Positions 1-8,780 are shown, counted from the stretch's first letter. The stretch is 53,768 nucleotides of DNA from Pirellulales bacterium (GCA_036499395.1 DASYDW010000078.1:1-53768); one strand, 5' to 3'. The notes: generated by a model not told the origin, from the letters alone. Program-made: numbers and translations.

Positions 1-1
1 A

Positions 2-133
2 CGCACGCACTCCTGGCTCAACCGCGCACGGCGCTTGTTGATCCGCTGGGAAAAGAAAGCCGCGAATTATCTGGGCCTGCTCCATTTTCAATTCGCTATC
101 GTCGCCTTGAGAGCCGCCAAGGTTCTCGGATAG
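2..133 (+). CDS. IS5-family transposase, C-terminal end (cut by window edge)
   Basis: Reading from base 2 gives 43 residues ending in a stop. The segment has the typical IS5/IS427 transposase tail: a THSWLNR block, LLIRWEKK, NYLGLLHF and an FRAA-like end (here LRAAKVLG). In this family the block sits just after the catalytic Glu of the DDE triad, in the ER-T-SW-L-R context. The rest of the gene lies outside the window, so intactness cannot be judged. It differs clearly from the IS5-type element at 34.3-35.1 kb, so it is a separate element. Confidence 0.8.
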   Translation, partial: RTHSWLNRARRLLIRWEKKAANYLGLLHFQFAIVALRAAKVLG

Positions 134-144
134 GCTTTTAATCC

Positions 145-900
145 CTAGCGGCATCGTCGTATGTCCAATTCGGTAGCAGGAAGGTGGATGTCAGTCAGCG
201 CAATTGCATTGCTCAAGGCTGCACCCAGTGCGGTGTTGTCAAATATGCACCATACGTCCTGTGCCTCACTCGCCGTTGTCGACACCAATTTGGCGAGTTT
301 GCCCAGTGCGAGCTCGTCATAGGGCGAATAGTACATGCGAGGTGAACCATGCCAGCGAAAATAGCACATCTGCATACAGGCTCCGGGGGCTGCGGCGCCC
401 GGCACAATGCTTGGATCAGCGGCCACTCGGCCAATGGAATACTCCGTCATTAGCCCTTCCGCCTTAGGCGCAAACCAACTCAAATGCCGCGGTTCGCAAA
501 CGATCGGCGTTTCGATCAGTTGTCGAAGTGCTCTAAAAAATCGCTCAACGTTCGAGAGATCACATTCAACACTTGGCGGCAGCTGGATGAGGATTGGACC
601 GAGCTTGCTTCCCAAGCCGGAGACTTCGTCAACAAATTGCTGTGTTTCTCGCTCAACATTAACCAGCCGGCCGACGTGGGTTATTAGCTTGGGCATCTTC
701 ACGGAGAATTGAAAGTCTGCTGGTGTCGATGCGCCCCAGCGCTCATATGTTTTCTTGCGATGGGAGCGATAAAACGATGAATTAATCTCGACGCAGTTTA
801 AGCGAACCGCGTAACGCTGGAGATGAGTTCCGTTACGCGGAAACAAGTCAAGGAATTCCTTGCGAAGATTCCAACCGGCGCAACCAACGAACAGAGACAT
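145..900 (-). CDS. DUF72 (YecE-like) TIM-barrel protein
   Basis: A 251-residue member of the DUF72/YecE family. The N-terminal FVGCAGWNLR resembles the family's IGTSGW opening, followed by EINSSFYR, FQFSVKMPKLITH, LGPILIQLPPS, CEPRHLSWF and the C-terminal WCIFDNTALGAALSNA. The family has a TIM-barrel fold with no firmly established activity. A structural tie to AP-endonuclease-like barrels has been suggested, so a nucleic-acid role is only a guess. The gene is read leftward and ends close to the transposase remnant. A second, more canonical DUF72 gene lies at 16.3-17.0 kb. Both sit among DNA repair genes. Confidence 0.9.
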   Translation of the reverse strand: MSLFVGCAGWNLRKEFLDLFPRNGTHLQRYAVRLNCVEINSSFYRSHRKKTYERWGASTPADFQFSVKMPKLITHVGRLVNVERETQQFVDEVSGLGSKLGPILIQLPPSVECDLSNVERFFRALRQLIETPIVCEPRHLSWFAPKAEGLMTEYSIGRVAADPSIVPGAAAPGACMQMCYFRWHGSPRMYYSPYDELALGKLAKLVSTTASEAQDVWCIFDNTALGAALSNAIALTDIHLPATELDIRRCR

Positions 901-1159
901 GACCGTGATTTTCTAAAGTGCGTTTTAACTCAATCTCTGGTCTGCCCAATTACAGACTTAAAAAGCGGTAAAAGATGGGCTGCGTTTGATTGGTCGTAGC
1001 TAAAGCTGGCAAAAATTGCGCCAATCGCAATGGCACGGATGTTGCGGAAAGTTCAAGGGGAAACTGTCCATAAAATAGAAGTCAGCGCGTTACGACCCGG
1101 AGAGGGTGGGTGTCAATCAACCACGCTGACGCCTTTGGAGGCACAAGGCGCATACGAAG
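901..1159. other. Divergent intergenic region
   Basis: This 259-bp gap separates the divergently read DUF72 and udgX genes and must hold both promoters. I see no clear -35/-10 pair, hairpin terminator or repeat that I would defend. Confidence 0.5.
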
Positions 1160-1849
1160 ATGAAGACCTCTAAAAAAGTAGGGCCTCAGGTATCGGCTCG
1201 CGATTTTCTGCCGACAAAGTTGAGCCTCGGTAACCTTCGGCGCGCCGCCGCAGATTGCAAAGGATGTCCACTCTACGAGAACGCCACCCACACAGTCTTT
1301 GGCGAAGGCTCTGCGAATGCGCGGCTTATGCTCCTGGGCGAGCAGCCGGGGGATGCCGAGGATCGTGAGTGCCGCCCCTTTGTGGGACCGGCCGGTCGAT
1401 TATTACGGGAGGTGCTCGCGGACGTGGGAATTGACTTCGAGGAAGCTTATGTGACCAACGCCGTGAAGCACTTCAAATGGACCCCCCGCGGCAAGCGTCG
1501 CCTGCATGCCAAACCTAACTCTCGCGAAGTCAACGCCTGCCGACCCTGGCTGCACGCCGAAATCGCGGTTGTAAATCCCACGTTAATCGTTTGCCTGGGC
1601 GCTACAGCTGCACAGTCATTGCTCGGTTCCGGCTTTCGGGTGACCCGCGAACGGGGGAAGATCATTACCGGGTCCGACCTGCCGCCCATCCTGGCTACCT
1701 ATCACCCCTCGGCCCTGTTGCGGGCGCCGGATGAAGCTAGCCGGCGAGCCATGCGCCGTGAATTCATGGCCGATTTGCGGCGCGCTGCTGGCTTCGTCGA
1801 ACTGGAGTCGCGGAGAACCACGCGTAAGTCACGCCGCGAGTCTGTCTGA
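1160..1849 (+). CDS. udgX: UdgX-type uracil-DNA glycosylase
   Basis: A 229-residue uracil-DNA glycosylase of the iron-sulphur superfamily. Cys33/Cys36, Cys127 and Cys145 are placed to bind the 4Fe-4S cluster. Motif GEQPGDAEDR (residues 60-69) and PFVGPAGR follow, with YHPSALLR near 181. The insertion GKRRLH (111-116) corresponds to the KRRIH loop diagnostic of UdgX. In Mycobacterium smegmatis UdgX the His of that loop attacks the sugar after uracil removal and leaves the enzyme covalently bound to DNA; here it would be His116. The Ile-to-Leu change in the loop is conservative. No DUF4130 partner is fused or adjacent. It is the first of several base-excision and break-repair genes in this region. 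Confidence 0.9.
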   Translation: MKTSKKVGPQVSARDFLPTKLSLGNLRRAAADCKGCPLYENATHTVFGEGSANARLMLLGEQPGDAEDRECRPFVGPAGRLLREVLADVGIDFEEAYVTNAVKHFKWTPRGKRRLHAKPNSREVNACRPWLHAEIAVVNPTLIVCLGATAAQSLLGSGFRVTRERGKIITGSDLPPILATYHPSALLRAPDEASRRAMRREFMADLRRAAGFVELESRRTTRKSRRESV

Positions 1850-2079
1850 GCCAACGACGGTGGCCGCAGCGATGGACTAGGTCCGTTGCGAGAACGCGTC
1901 AGTGTGTTGATGGTTTGCCAACGGAGCGAAGGAGTCTTGGTCCGCAATCGACCCTTGAATGCATATTTGGCGACCGTCGCGACGTCAACCGGCTGAAGAC
2001 GTCATGCCACTAGGGGACGCGACCCATATCTCAGTTGAACTTTAAGCGACGTAATGTCTTCCAAGAAGCGGAGATCATT

Positions 2080-2847
2080 GTGGAAGGGCCCTCACTCGCT
2101 ATCTTGATCGAAGAAACTCAGGCGTTTGTCGGAAAGCGCGTGTTAGATTGCACGGGTTCGACGACTAAGGTCGATTGCCGTGCAATTAAAGGCCAAAGGC
2201 TGCTTGAGCTTGCTTCTTGGGGAAAGCACTTTCTATTGTGCCTGGAATCGGTGGTCCTGCGTGTTCATTTTCTGATGTACGGTAGCTATCGCATCAATCA
2301 CGCCAAGCCAGGGAGATCTCCGCAACTGACTCTGAAGTTCCGCAGCGGCTCGATCCATCTCTACTCTTGCTCGATCCGGCTCTTGAATGAACCGATCGCA
2401 TCGATTTACGATTGGCGCGTCGACGTAATGTCGCACCAATGGGATGAGCAGCGAGTCCGCCGGCTCGTTGCAAAACAGACTGACTCCATGGTTTGCGACG
2501 TACTGCTCGACCAGGACGTTTTCGCGGGCGCCGGCAACATCATCAAAAACGAAGTACTCTTCAACCTAAAGCTCCATCCCGAAACAAAGGTCGGAATACT
2601 GACCGCAGCTGAACGACGAGCGTTGGTTCGCGAAGCGCGAGATTATTCGTTACGGTTCTACCGCTGGAAAAAGGCCTATGTTTTACGAAAGAACTGGAGC
2701 ATCTATCGCAAGCGTACTTGCCCACTGTGTAACTGTTCCGTGAAGATGAAAAAGACCGGTAGACGCAACCGCATAAGCTTTTTTTGTCCGACGTGCCAAA
2801 ACCCTCGCAAGTCCTCGCGAGCAAAGAAGTCACGAGATAGTCGCTGA
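2080..2847 (+). CDS. Fpg/Nei-family DNA glycosylase lacking the catalytic proline
   Basis: A 255-residue member of the formamidopyrimidine-DNA glycosylase / endonuclease VIII family. I start it at GTG 2080 because GGAG lies 6 bases upstream and because homology starts here (E-GPSLAIL). Visible parts are the conserved Lys49 in WGKHF, the helix-two-turn-helix FAGAGNIIKNEVLF (148-161) and a C-terminal zinc finger with Cys214/217/236/239 and SFFCPTCQ. Active members read M-P-E-G-P, with Pro2 forming the Schiff base; here the sequence is M-E-G-P and the preceding codons (EII) give no proline. The protein may be catalytically altered or only a lesion-binding protein. The reading frame is open further upstream to a TTG at 2035, but this does not restore Pro2. 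Confidence 0.85.
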   Translation: MEGPSLAILIEETQAFVGKRVLDCTGSTTKVDCRAIKGQRLLELASWGKHFLLCLESVVLRVHFLMYGSYRINHAKPGRSPQLTLKFRSGSIHLYSCSIRLLNEPIASIYDWRVDVMSHQWDEQRVRRLVAKQTDSMVCDVLLDQDVFAGAGNIIKNEVLFNLKLHPETKVGILTAAERRALVREARDYSLRFYRWKKAYVLRKNWSIYRKRTCPLCNCSVKMKKTGRRNRISFFCPTCQNPRKSSRAKKSRDSR

Positions 2848-2991
2848 GGGGTTTGTGCTCCTCCACTGTGATGATAGCTGTGGGCTTCTTTAGGCTACAG
2901 GACGGTGTGCTTCCTTGAGTTCCGAATAGTGCGAACGTTCAGAGTGAATATTGAGAAATAAACCTACGCTTCTCCAACGCTCGGTGATGTC

Positions 2992-3501
2992 ATGGAAAGC
3001 CTGACAAGGTTGCTTAGCTGGGTGTTCGGCGGCGATGAGCCGACAAACTCCCTGCTGCTGCACCAAATCATGCTGCGTGCGCTGCTGGTCTATATCGTGG
3101 GCCTCGTTGTTGTGCGACTCGGCAAGAGCAGACTGGTAAGTAGGGCGAGTCCCTTTGATATTCTGCTCGGTTTTATTCTCGGGTCGCTCCTTAGCCGCGG
3201 CATCACCGGCCATGCTTCGCTTTCCGGTACTTTTGTGGCAACTGCAGCACTTGTGGCTGTGCATTGGACTTTTACGGGGTTAGCCCTCAGGTCACATTTC
3301 TTCGGATCACTGATCAAGGGCGATGTCACCCCGCTAATTCGAGATGGCCATTTGCTGTTGGCAAACTTGCGCGAGAGCCATATATCCGAGCACGATCTTG
3401 AGGAGGCAGCCCGGATGCATGGTGTTGAGAGCCTTGGTCAGGTTGCGCAAGCCTTTAAGGAAAGAAACGGCGAGGTGAGTATTATCAAATCCCAATCGTA
3501 G
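2992..3501 (+). CDS. DUF421 (YetF-like) membrane protein
   Basis: A 169-residue protein with three hydrophobic stretches in its first 100 residues (around 25-45, 55-72 and 78-97), then a soluble domain with LIRDGHLLLANLRESHISEHDLEEAARMHGV. This is the layout and signature of the DUF421/YetF family. These are inner-membrane proteins of unknown biochemical role, in Bacillus linked to sporulation and stress. The conserved DILLGFILGSLLSRGI segment is visible. It stands alone on the plus strand, about 145 bp after the glycosylase gene. Confidence 0.88.
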   Translation: MESLTRLLSWVFGGDEPTNSLLLHQIMLRALLVYIVGLVVVRLGKSRLVSRASPFDILLGFILGSLLSRGITGHASLSGTFVATAALVAVHWTFTGLALRSHFFGSLIKGDVTPLIRDGHLLLANLRESHISEHDLEEAARMHGVESLGQVAQAFKERNGEVSIIKSQS

Positions 3502-3744
3502 GCGGCGGTTGATAAGGCGCTCTTGCTGAAATATTCCGCAAGTCGCGCGGTAAAAATTCTTCGTGCATCTGGGGAATCCTGGCAGAAGAACTCAGCGGGG
3601 CATTTGACGTGTCGGTGGAGGCGCCGCTGGCGGAACTACAAAGCAAGAGTTGAACCCTCTCAGGCCGACACCTGTCAGACTCAAATGCTGCAAAACTGGA
3701 CATCGTGAGGGTTCGCCCCGTTCGAGCAGAAAGAGAGTCGAAAA
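3502..3744. other. Intergenic region
   Basis: This 243-bp gap contains only short open frames without a ribosome binding site or recognisable motif. No clear terminator or repeat is seen. Confidence 0.45.
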
Positions 3745-4113
3745 ATGCAACTCATTCAAACGCGTGGCCACTCCGAAGAGTTCAATGTCATCGCAAATAC
3801 GGAACACGTACAAGCTGCAATAATGACTCTGCGAGGGCGCAGTGCAAGCGACGATGTACCTCGCAATGAGCATGCAAGGTCCGAGCAATGGCTGTTTGTC
3901 GTGTCAGGCACAGGCACTGCCACGCTAATTCCAAAAGGCGCTCGGCGAAGGACGGTTAAATTGCGACCTGGCTCATTGCTCATTATCGAGAAGGGTGATC
4001 TTCATCAAATAAGGCACGCGGGGCGAGGCGCGCTACGCACCATCAATTTTTATTCGCCCCCCGCTTATCGGACAGATACGACGCTCAGACCCAAAATTAA
4101 GGCGAAGTCTTGA
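3745..4113 (+). CDS. Small cupin-domain protein
   Basis: A 122-residue single-domain cupin. The central part reads H-A-R-S-E-Q-W-L-F-V-V-S-G-T-G-T-A, a cupin motif 1, followed by RPGSLLIIEKGDLHQIRHAG, a cupin motif 2 with metal-type His. Glu and His ligands in motif 1 (HxRSEQ) and His in motif 2 suggest a bound metal. Small cupins serve as dioxygenases, isomerases or binding proteins, so the substrate cannot be named. AGAAAGAGAGTC precedes the start and can act as a weak ribosome binding site. Confidence 0.8.
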   Translation: MQLIQTRGHSEEFNVIANTEHVQAAIMTLRGRSASDDVPRNEHARSEQWLFVVSGTGTATLIPKGARRRTVKLRPGSLLIIEKGDLHQIRHAGRGALRTINFYSPPAYRTDTTLRPKIKAKS

Positions 4114-4148
4114 GCTTCACATCCCATCCGATCGCGGGTCGAAAGACC

Positions 4149-4352
4149 TTATGTTTTCGATGATTTCCTTTTTGTCCCCTTTTTCTTGGGAACTTTATCG
4201 CCTTTTTTTCGCGCTTCTGAGAGACCGATCGCTATGGCCTGTTTGCGGCTCTTGACCTTTTTCTTCGACTTGCCGCTTTTTAGGGTGCCCTTCTTCTTCT
4301 TGTGAAGCGCTCGCTTAACCGAACTTCCCGCCTTCTTGCCGTATTTGGCCAT
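4149..4352 (-). CDS. Small lysine-rich DUF6496-like protein
   Basis: A 67-residue, extremely basic protein beginning MAKYGKKAGSSVKRALHKKKKG, with the block KSRKQAIAIGLSEARKKGDKVPKK typical of DUF6496-type plasmid and chromosomal small proteins. I chose the internal ATG at 4352 because GGAG lies 6 bases upstream; the frame is open a further 11 codons. The charge suggests nucleic-acid association, but no function is established. It is read in the same direction as the catalase upstream of it. Confidence 0.72.
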   Translation of the reverse strand: MAKYGKKAGSSVKRALHKKKKGTLKSGKSKKKVKSRKQAIAIGLSEARKKGDKVPKKKGTKRKSSKT

Positions 4353-4450
4353 GGCAATCTCCATCGAGTCTGTAGGAATGGACAACGGGCTATGCGCTGT
4401 ACGAACTGTCCACTCGAGGGCCTATAGCGCATCGCTCGGGCGCGTATTGG

Positions 4451-5398
4451 TCATTGTTGAGTCGATGCATAATCCGACCAACCTTGCTCGACCAAAGGGG
4501 CAGTAGTCATTTCGGAACTCCGTTGCGAAGCGAGCTCCTGTTCCAGGCCCTTAGCGGCTTTCCGGTCACGCTCGTGGCCGGTGATCTCCTTTTGCATTTG
4601 TCCGGCAGTCTCTTGGACTTGAACTGTGGGGTCCTCAACGTATTCCCATTGTTCGCCCTTTTCCCATGGTCCTTTGCCTTTGTTCCAGGGTCCTCGGGCG
4701 TCTTCTTCGCCGTTCGACATATTGAAATATGTGTGGGTGAACCGCAAATCGCCCTGAAGAATTCCGGGAGGGAAATTGGGCTCAATCGTCGCCAAAGCAG
4801 CACTGAACTGCTGGAAATGCGCGATTTCGCGAGTCATCAAAAACCTCAGGCTGTCCTGCACGTGAGGATCGTCAGTGAATTGGAGCAGTCGCTCGTAAAT
4901 TATCTTTGCCCTTGTCTCGGCGCCGATATTCGAGCGGAGGTCGACCGTGAGATCACCGTTTGCATTCACAAATGCGCCCGTCCAGGGAACGCCTAGCGAG
5001 TCCGTCACTAACGGACCGCCTGCAGACTCAAGTAGAAAACGGGGATTGTCCATCGCCATGCCAATGACATCATTCTTTTTGGAGGAACCGTTCCCGATTT
5101 GGGCTACCAAATTACCCTCGGCCGCGTCTTTCAGTTGGCCGTTGACGCCATCTAACAGCATTGTGATTGTCGCCCCTACTATCTCTAAATGGCTAAATTC
5201 TTCCGTGGCGATGTCCATCAGCAAGTCGTACTTATCCGGATAAGCGCGCCGACATCCAAATGCCTGCACAAAGTACTGCATGGCAGCCTTCAACTCACCA
5301 TTGCCGCCGCCGAACTGCTCAAGTAGCAGATTGGCGAAGCGGGGATCGGGATGCGACACGCGGGCGTCGAACTGCAAGTCCTTAATATGGCGGAACAT
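4451..5398 (-). CDS. Manganese (non-haem) catalase
   Basis: A 315-residue dimanganese catalase that disproportionates hydrogen peroxide in the cytoplasm. The opening MFRHIKDLQ is typical. Ligand positions can be followed: Glu35 in GGNGELKAAMQYF, the TEEFSHLE segment (Glu66/Glu67, His70), Glu161 in SNIGAE and His194 in TREIAHFQQF. The C-terminus (about 245-315) has the family's GPWNKGKGPW and EQWEYVEDP segments, then a charged tail. It fits the oxidative-stress and DNA repair content of the region. Confidence 0.95.
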   Translation of the reverse strand: MFRHIKDLQFDARVSHPDPRFANLLLEQFGGGNGELKAAMQYFVQAFGCRRAYPDKYDLLMDIATEEFSHLEIVGATITMLLDGVNGQLKDAAEGNLVAQIGNGSSKKNDVIGMAMDNPRFLLESAGGPLVTDSLGVPWTGAFVNANGDLTVDLRSNIGAETRAKIIYERLLQFTDDPHVQDSLRFLMTREIAHFQQFSAALATIEPNFPPGILQGDLRFTHTYFNMSNGEEDARGPWNKGKGPWEKGEQWEYVEDPTVQVQETAGQMQKEITGHERDRKAAKGLEQELASQRSSEMTTAPLVEQGWSDYASTQQ

Positions 5399-5518
5399 CG
5401 GGGATGCACTCCGTTAAGAGGTGTATTCTTCGCGGTAGACATGGAGGAACGAGCAAACTACGTGCCGTCGAAGCAAGCAACGGTCGAAGTTCCAAGGCAT
5501 TGAACGTACTGGGTCAAA

Positions 5519-6019
5519 TCACTGGTTGCGTCGCCCTTTGCTCGTCGCATGTCCCTCCAAAAGAGACACCAGCGGTAAGCTGACTGCGAGGGCCGAGTAG
5601 ACCAGCAGCATGGAAGTTGGCGATAAGCGCTTTTCAAAGCCCGGGGTCAGCCGTTTTGGGACGACGTGATAGTCAGTGACATATGCCAGTCCGGCAACTG
5701 CCACCCCACCTAATACTGCAGTCGCCACATTTCCTTTCCGCGCCAATTTTCCGAAGAAGACCTCGTAGACGAGAGACCAGGACGTTACGGCCATGGTATT
5801 TAACACTGTGCCCACAGCGGTGTATTGAATCGATGCATCATCTTGTTCTGCAGCGGTATCGCCCCAAACGATATGGCTAATTGCGTTCACCGGAGCGATT
5901 GGTTCGCCGTCATCTCGTCGGCCGCAAATGGCGGCTACCGCAGTCGTTACTGCGCTGGCAGGTAGCGCTGTGCGCATCGCTCGCGACACGAGCCGATGCA
6001 GTTGAAGTAATGAGTTCAT
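5519..6019 (-). CDS. Predicted membrane protein of unknown function
   Basis: A 166-residue protein with hydrophobic segments around residues 20-33, 70-85, 97-115 and 137-155, consistent with three or four membrane spans. Between the first two lies NAISHIVWGD, and VTDYHVVPKRLTPGFEKRLS joins the third and fourth. I recognise the pattern from unnamed membrane proteins in stress islands but cannot assign a family. It is read leftward between the catalase and polX genes. Confidence 0.65.
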   Translation of the reverse strand: MNSLLQLHRLVSRAMRTALPASAVTTAVAAICGRRDDGEPIAPVNAISHIVWGDTAAEQDDASIQYTAVGTVLNTMAVTSWSLVYEVFFGKLARKGNVATAVLGGVAVAGLAYVTDYHVVPKRLTPGFEKRLSPTSMLLVYSALAVSLPLVSLLEGHATSKGRRNQ

Positions 6020-6164
6020 GGCAAAGCCTCCTCAGAGGACCTACGGAAATCCCCGAAGTCAGACTGAAACCGCCATCAGGGCGGACAGTGCTGCTTCCTG
6101 ACTAGTTTCGCAGAGCCGTAGCGGAGCAAGTCTTGTGCCTCGTTCGCGGGTCCGCGGGCTGCGC

Positions 6165-7847
6165 CTACTTGCGGAGCAGCTTTCGCAGCGCAGCTAGCGA
6201 GTGCGTATTCAGGACGTCCTTGGCGCCGAGCCATCCTCTGCGGGCCTGGTTGATTCCGGCCGAAATGAAGCAAAGCTCACGAGTGCTATGAGCATCCGTG
6301 TTGATTGCGATCTTGATCCCTTGTTCCTTAGCCATTCTTGCACGCTCGGCGGACAGATCGAGGCGATCGGGACTCGAATTGATTTCAAAGAAGCAGTCCC
6401 TGCTACGTGCGTGCTGCATAAGCTTGTCAAAGTCGAGTTCGTACCCTTCGCGTTTCAGCAAAAGACGCCCTGTCGCGTGCCCCAGAATGTTGAAGTAGGG
6501 ATTGTCCATTGCGCGGAGAAGGCGGTTAGTCTGTTGTTCCCTATTGAGCGCGAACCGTGAATGGATTGAGCAAATGGTCAGATCGAGTTCTTTAAGAATC
6601 GCATCGGAATAGTCAAGCTTTCCGTCTTCGAGGATATCTACCTCGCCAGATTTCAAGACGGTCAATCCTTTCAGCTTGGCATTGAGCTTGTCGATGGCCT
6701 TGATTTGCTGAAACAACCGCTTTTCGGTAAGCCCGTTGGTGATCTTTAGAGACTGGGAGTGGTCGGTAATCGCGATGTATTCATAGCCTCGCTGCTGGGC
6801 GGCTTCGGCCATAGCGAGGAGAGTGTCTGCGCCGTCGCTTTCCGTGGTATGCATGTGCAAATCGCCACGAATATCTTGCAGCGATACGAGCGTCGGCAGC
6901 GCATTGACGGCTGCAGCTTCTACTTCTCCTCGATCTTCTCGAAGTTCGGGCTCGATAAATTGCAAGCCAAGTCTGGCATAGACGGCGCCTTCATCTGAGG
7001 CCTTTCGGCCAAGTGCCTTCGCGGTTATTGGATCACGCTGCTTCTTCGCTAGTGAAACCAACGCAGCGAGGTGCGAGTCCGAGCCAGTATGATGGAGAAG
7101 CGATAATCCCCACTCCTCAGACTTTGACCAGACAAGATTTATGGTTCGCCCTTCTGACAGTTGGAATCGTTTTTCATGCTTGCTCTTTGAGGGCTCCGGA
7201 TGGGGAATCGCAAACCGGGCGAACCGCTTAAAAATCGTTGAAGCACTTCGCCCGGAGATGAGAAATCCCAAATCACCGACGGTGTCTTTTTTTCGACGCA
7301 GACTCCCAATAGCAGCGACCTGGGTAGCCCCGCATTGGGAGAGTTGTTCTTGGATTGCCGGAATAAGCTTCTCGGCAGCCCACAAAAGCATCCGTGGCCG
7401 TTCGTGCAGCCCCTGCCGGATATGAAACTCAAGCCTCGCTCCGAGCACCTCGCGAATCTCTCCACTGTCTAGCCGCTCCTTTAACTCCCGCAAGCTGCCA
7501 ATACCGAGTTTCTTGTAGATCCGCTTAATCTTCGTGGGATCAAGAGCCGGCTTTGTCGCCAATTCAAGGAGACCTGGCTCAAGCTTCCCGAGTGCTCTTT
7601 CTAATTGGGGAAGACCACCCGTCCGGACAATCTGCTCGATCGTGGCGCTGATACCTGGTCCAATCGCCGGGAGCTGCTTTAAATCTTCACCTCGCGAGAC
7701 GAACTTTGTCACATCTTGTTTTAGAGTTTCAAGCGTTTCTGCTGCCCGCCGATAAGCCTTGATCTTAAATCTGTCAGCACCCTCTAGAACAAGGACCGCT
7801 GCATAGCGGCGCAGGAACTCGGCAATCTGGGCATTGCTCATGGCCAT
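6165..7847 (-). CDS. polX: DNA polymerase/3'-5' exonuclease PolX with altered polymerase site
   Basis: A 560-residue bacterial PolX. Order: 8-kDa-like and HhH region (1-150), nucleotidyltransferase core (150-300), PHP domain (325-560). The polymerase site begins GSLRRKKDTVGD (Asp192), but the second metal-binding Asp of the usual GDLD is Gly194, and the third Asp (usually VDL) is Asn237 in TINLVW. Polymerisation is therefore probably lost. The PHP site looks complete: DLHMHT (His331, His333), TDHS (His363), GEVDIL (Glu402), CSIHS (His429), GHATG (His457) and TDAHS (Asp518, His520), so 3'-5' exonuclease or phosphatase activity may remain. It starts 2 bases after the ku stop codon and is the last gene of a ligD-ku-polX operon, which suggests end trimming in NHEJ. 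Confidence 0.92.
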   Translation of the reverse strand: MAMSNAQIAEFLRRYAAVLVLEGADRFKIKAYRRAAETLETLKQDVTKFVSRGEDLKQLPAIGPGISATIEQIVRTGGLPQLERALGKLEPGLLELATKPALDPTKIKRIYKKLGIGSLRELKERLDSGEIREVLGARLEFHIRQGLHERPRMLLWAAEKLIPAIQEQLSQCGATQVAAIGSLRRKKDTVGDLGFLISGRSASTIFKRFARFAIPHPEPSKSKHEKRFQLSEGRTINLVWSKSEEWGLSLLHHTGSDSHLAALVSLAKKQRDPITAKALGRKASDEGAVYARLGLQFIEPELREDRGEVEAAAVNALPTLVSLQDIRGDLHMHTTESDGADTLLAMAEAAQQRGYEYIAITDHSQSLKITNGLTEKRLFQQIKAIDKLNAKLKGLTVLKSGEVDILEDGKLDYSDAILKELDLTICSIHSRFALNREQQTNRLLRAMDNPYFNILGHATGRLLLKREGYELDFDKLMQHARSRDCFFEINSSPDRLDLSAERARMAKEQGIKIAINTDAHSTRELCFISAGINQARRGWLGAKDVLNTHSLAALRKLLRK

Positions 7848-7849
7848 CT

Positions 7850-8764
7850 CTAAGCGCGCCGCCGATGAGCGGGGTGCTGCTTTCTCTTTGCAGACTTGGC
7901 TTTGTCGTTTCGCGCTGGATGAGCCGAGCGGGCAGACCCATTCTTGCCCGCGTGGGCCACACTTCGCTGCAAGGCCTCCATCAAATTGATGACCTCACCT
8001 TCTTCTTCCTCAGGCGCTTCGATCTCAATACCCTTTTCTTTCGCCTCAATGGCCTGCTTGACCTTTTTGCGGTAGTTGTCCTTGTATTCGCTAAAGTCGA
8101 ATTTGCCCTCGTGCCACTTGCCCACCAGGTCTTCGGCAAGCTTTAGTTTCCGAGGAGTCGTATGGGCGCGCGTGAACTCGCTCTTGATTTCGGCGGGCTT
8201 TCTAATTTCTGCATCGTAATTCAGCATTGCCATCGTCAGAACACCATCTAGTGGACGTATCAGAGCGAGCTGCTCTCGGCCCGAAAACACAACTTGCCCA
8301 ATGCCCCAACGGTTCTTTTTTTCCATCGCTGCCTCAAGCAGCGAATAAGGCTCGCCGGCACTGGCGCCCGAAGGAATCAGATAATACATCCGGCCATCAA
8401 AATAGATGGGATCAATCTCATCGGACGTGACGAAGGCATCAATCGTCAGCGCCTTGTCCTTCTCAGTGCGAAGCGTGTCCAGTTCCTCTTTATCGAACTC
8501 GACATACTTGCCCTTGGCGTACTCATAGCCCTCGACGATTTCGTCGTTCGGCACTTCGCCATGCTTAGGGCAGACCTTTGCGTAATGAATGCGCTCGTGG
8601 TCGGGCTCATGTAGCAGATGGAAATGGACTTCAGCATTCTCTTTGATTTCAGCATTGACTGCCTGCACCTCAAAGGAGACTAAGCCGAAGCGAAGCTGTC
8701 CGCGCCAACTGGCTCGGAACTTCGATCTGGATTTAGATTTCGGTTTTCTCCGCGTGGTGGCCAT
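7850..8764 (-). CDS. ku: Bacterial Ku, NHEJ end-binding protein
   Basis: A 304-residue Ku homolog. After a basic N-terminus comes SWRGQLRFGLVSFEVQ, the standard bacterial Ku opening, then CPKHG, VEGYEYAKGKYV, IDPIYFDGRMYYLIP and KLAEDLVGKWHEGKFDFSEYKDNY. The homodimer encircles broken DNA ends and recruits LigD. A long Lys/Ala/His-rich C-terminal tail (about 255-304) is of the kind that modulates DNA binding. It lies 16 bp after ligD and 2 bp before polX, so the three are almost certainly co-transcribed. Confidence 0.96.
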   Translation of the reverse strand: MATTRRKPKSKSRSKFRASWRGQLRFGLVSFEVQAVNAEIKENAEVHFHLLHEPDHERIHYAKVCPKHGEVPNDEIVEGYEYAKGKYVEFDKEELDTLRTEKDKALTIDAFVTSDEIDPIYFDGRMYYLIPSGASAGEPYSLLEAAMEKKNRWGIGQVVFSGREQLALIRPLDGVLTMAMLNYDAEIRKPAEIKSEFTRAHTTPRKLKLAEDLVGKWHEGKFDFSEYKDNYRKKVKQAIEAKEKGIEIEAPEEEEGEVINLMEALQRSVAHAGKNGSARSAHPARNDKAKSAKRKQHPAHRRRA

Positions 8765-8780
8765 GGTTTATCTCCTGACA

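Noticed and set aside
3523..3708. Small Arg/Trp-rich frame between the DUF421 and cupin genes
   Set aside because: Composition is typical of a non-coding frame and there is no ribosome binding site.
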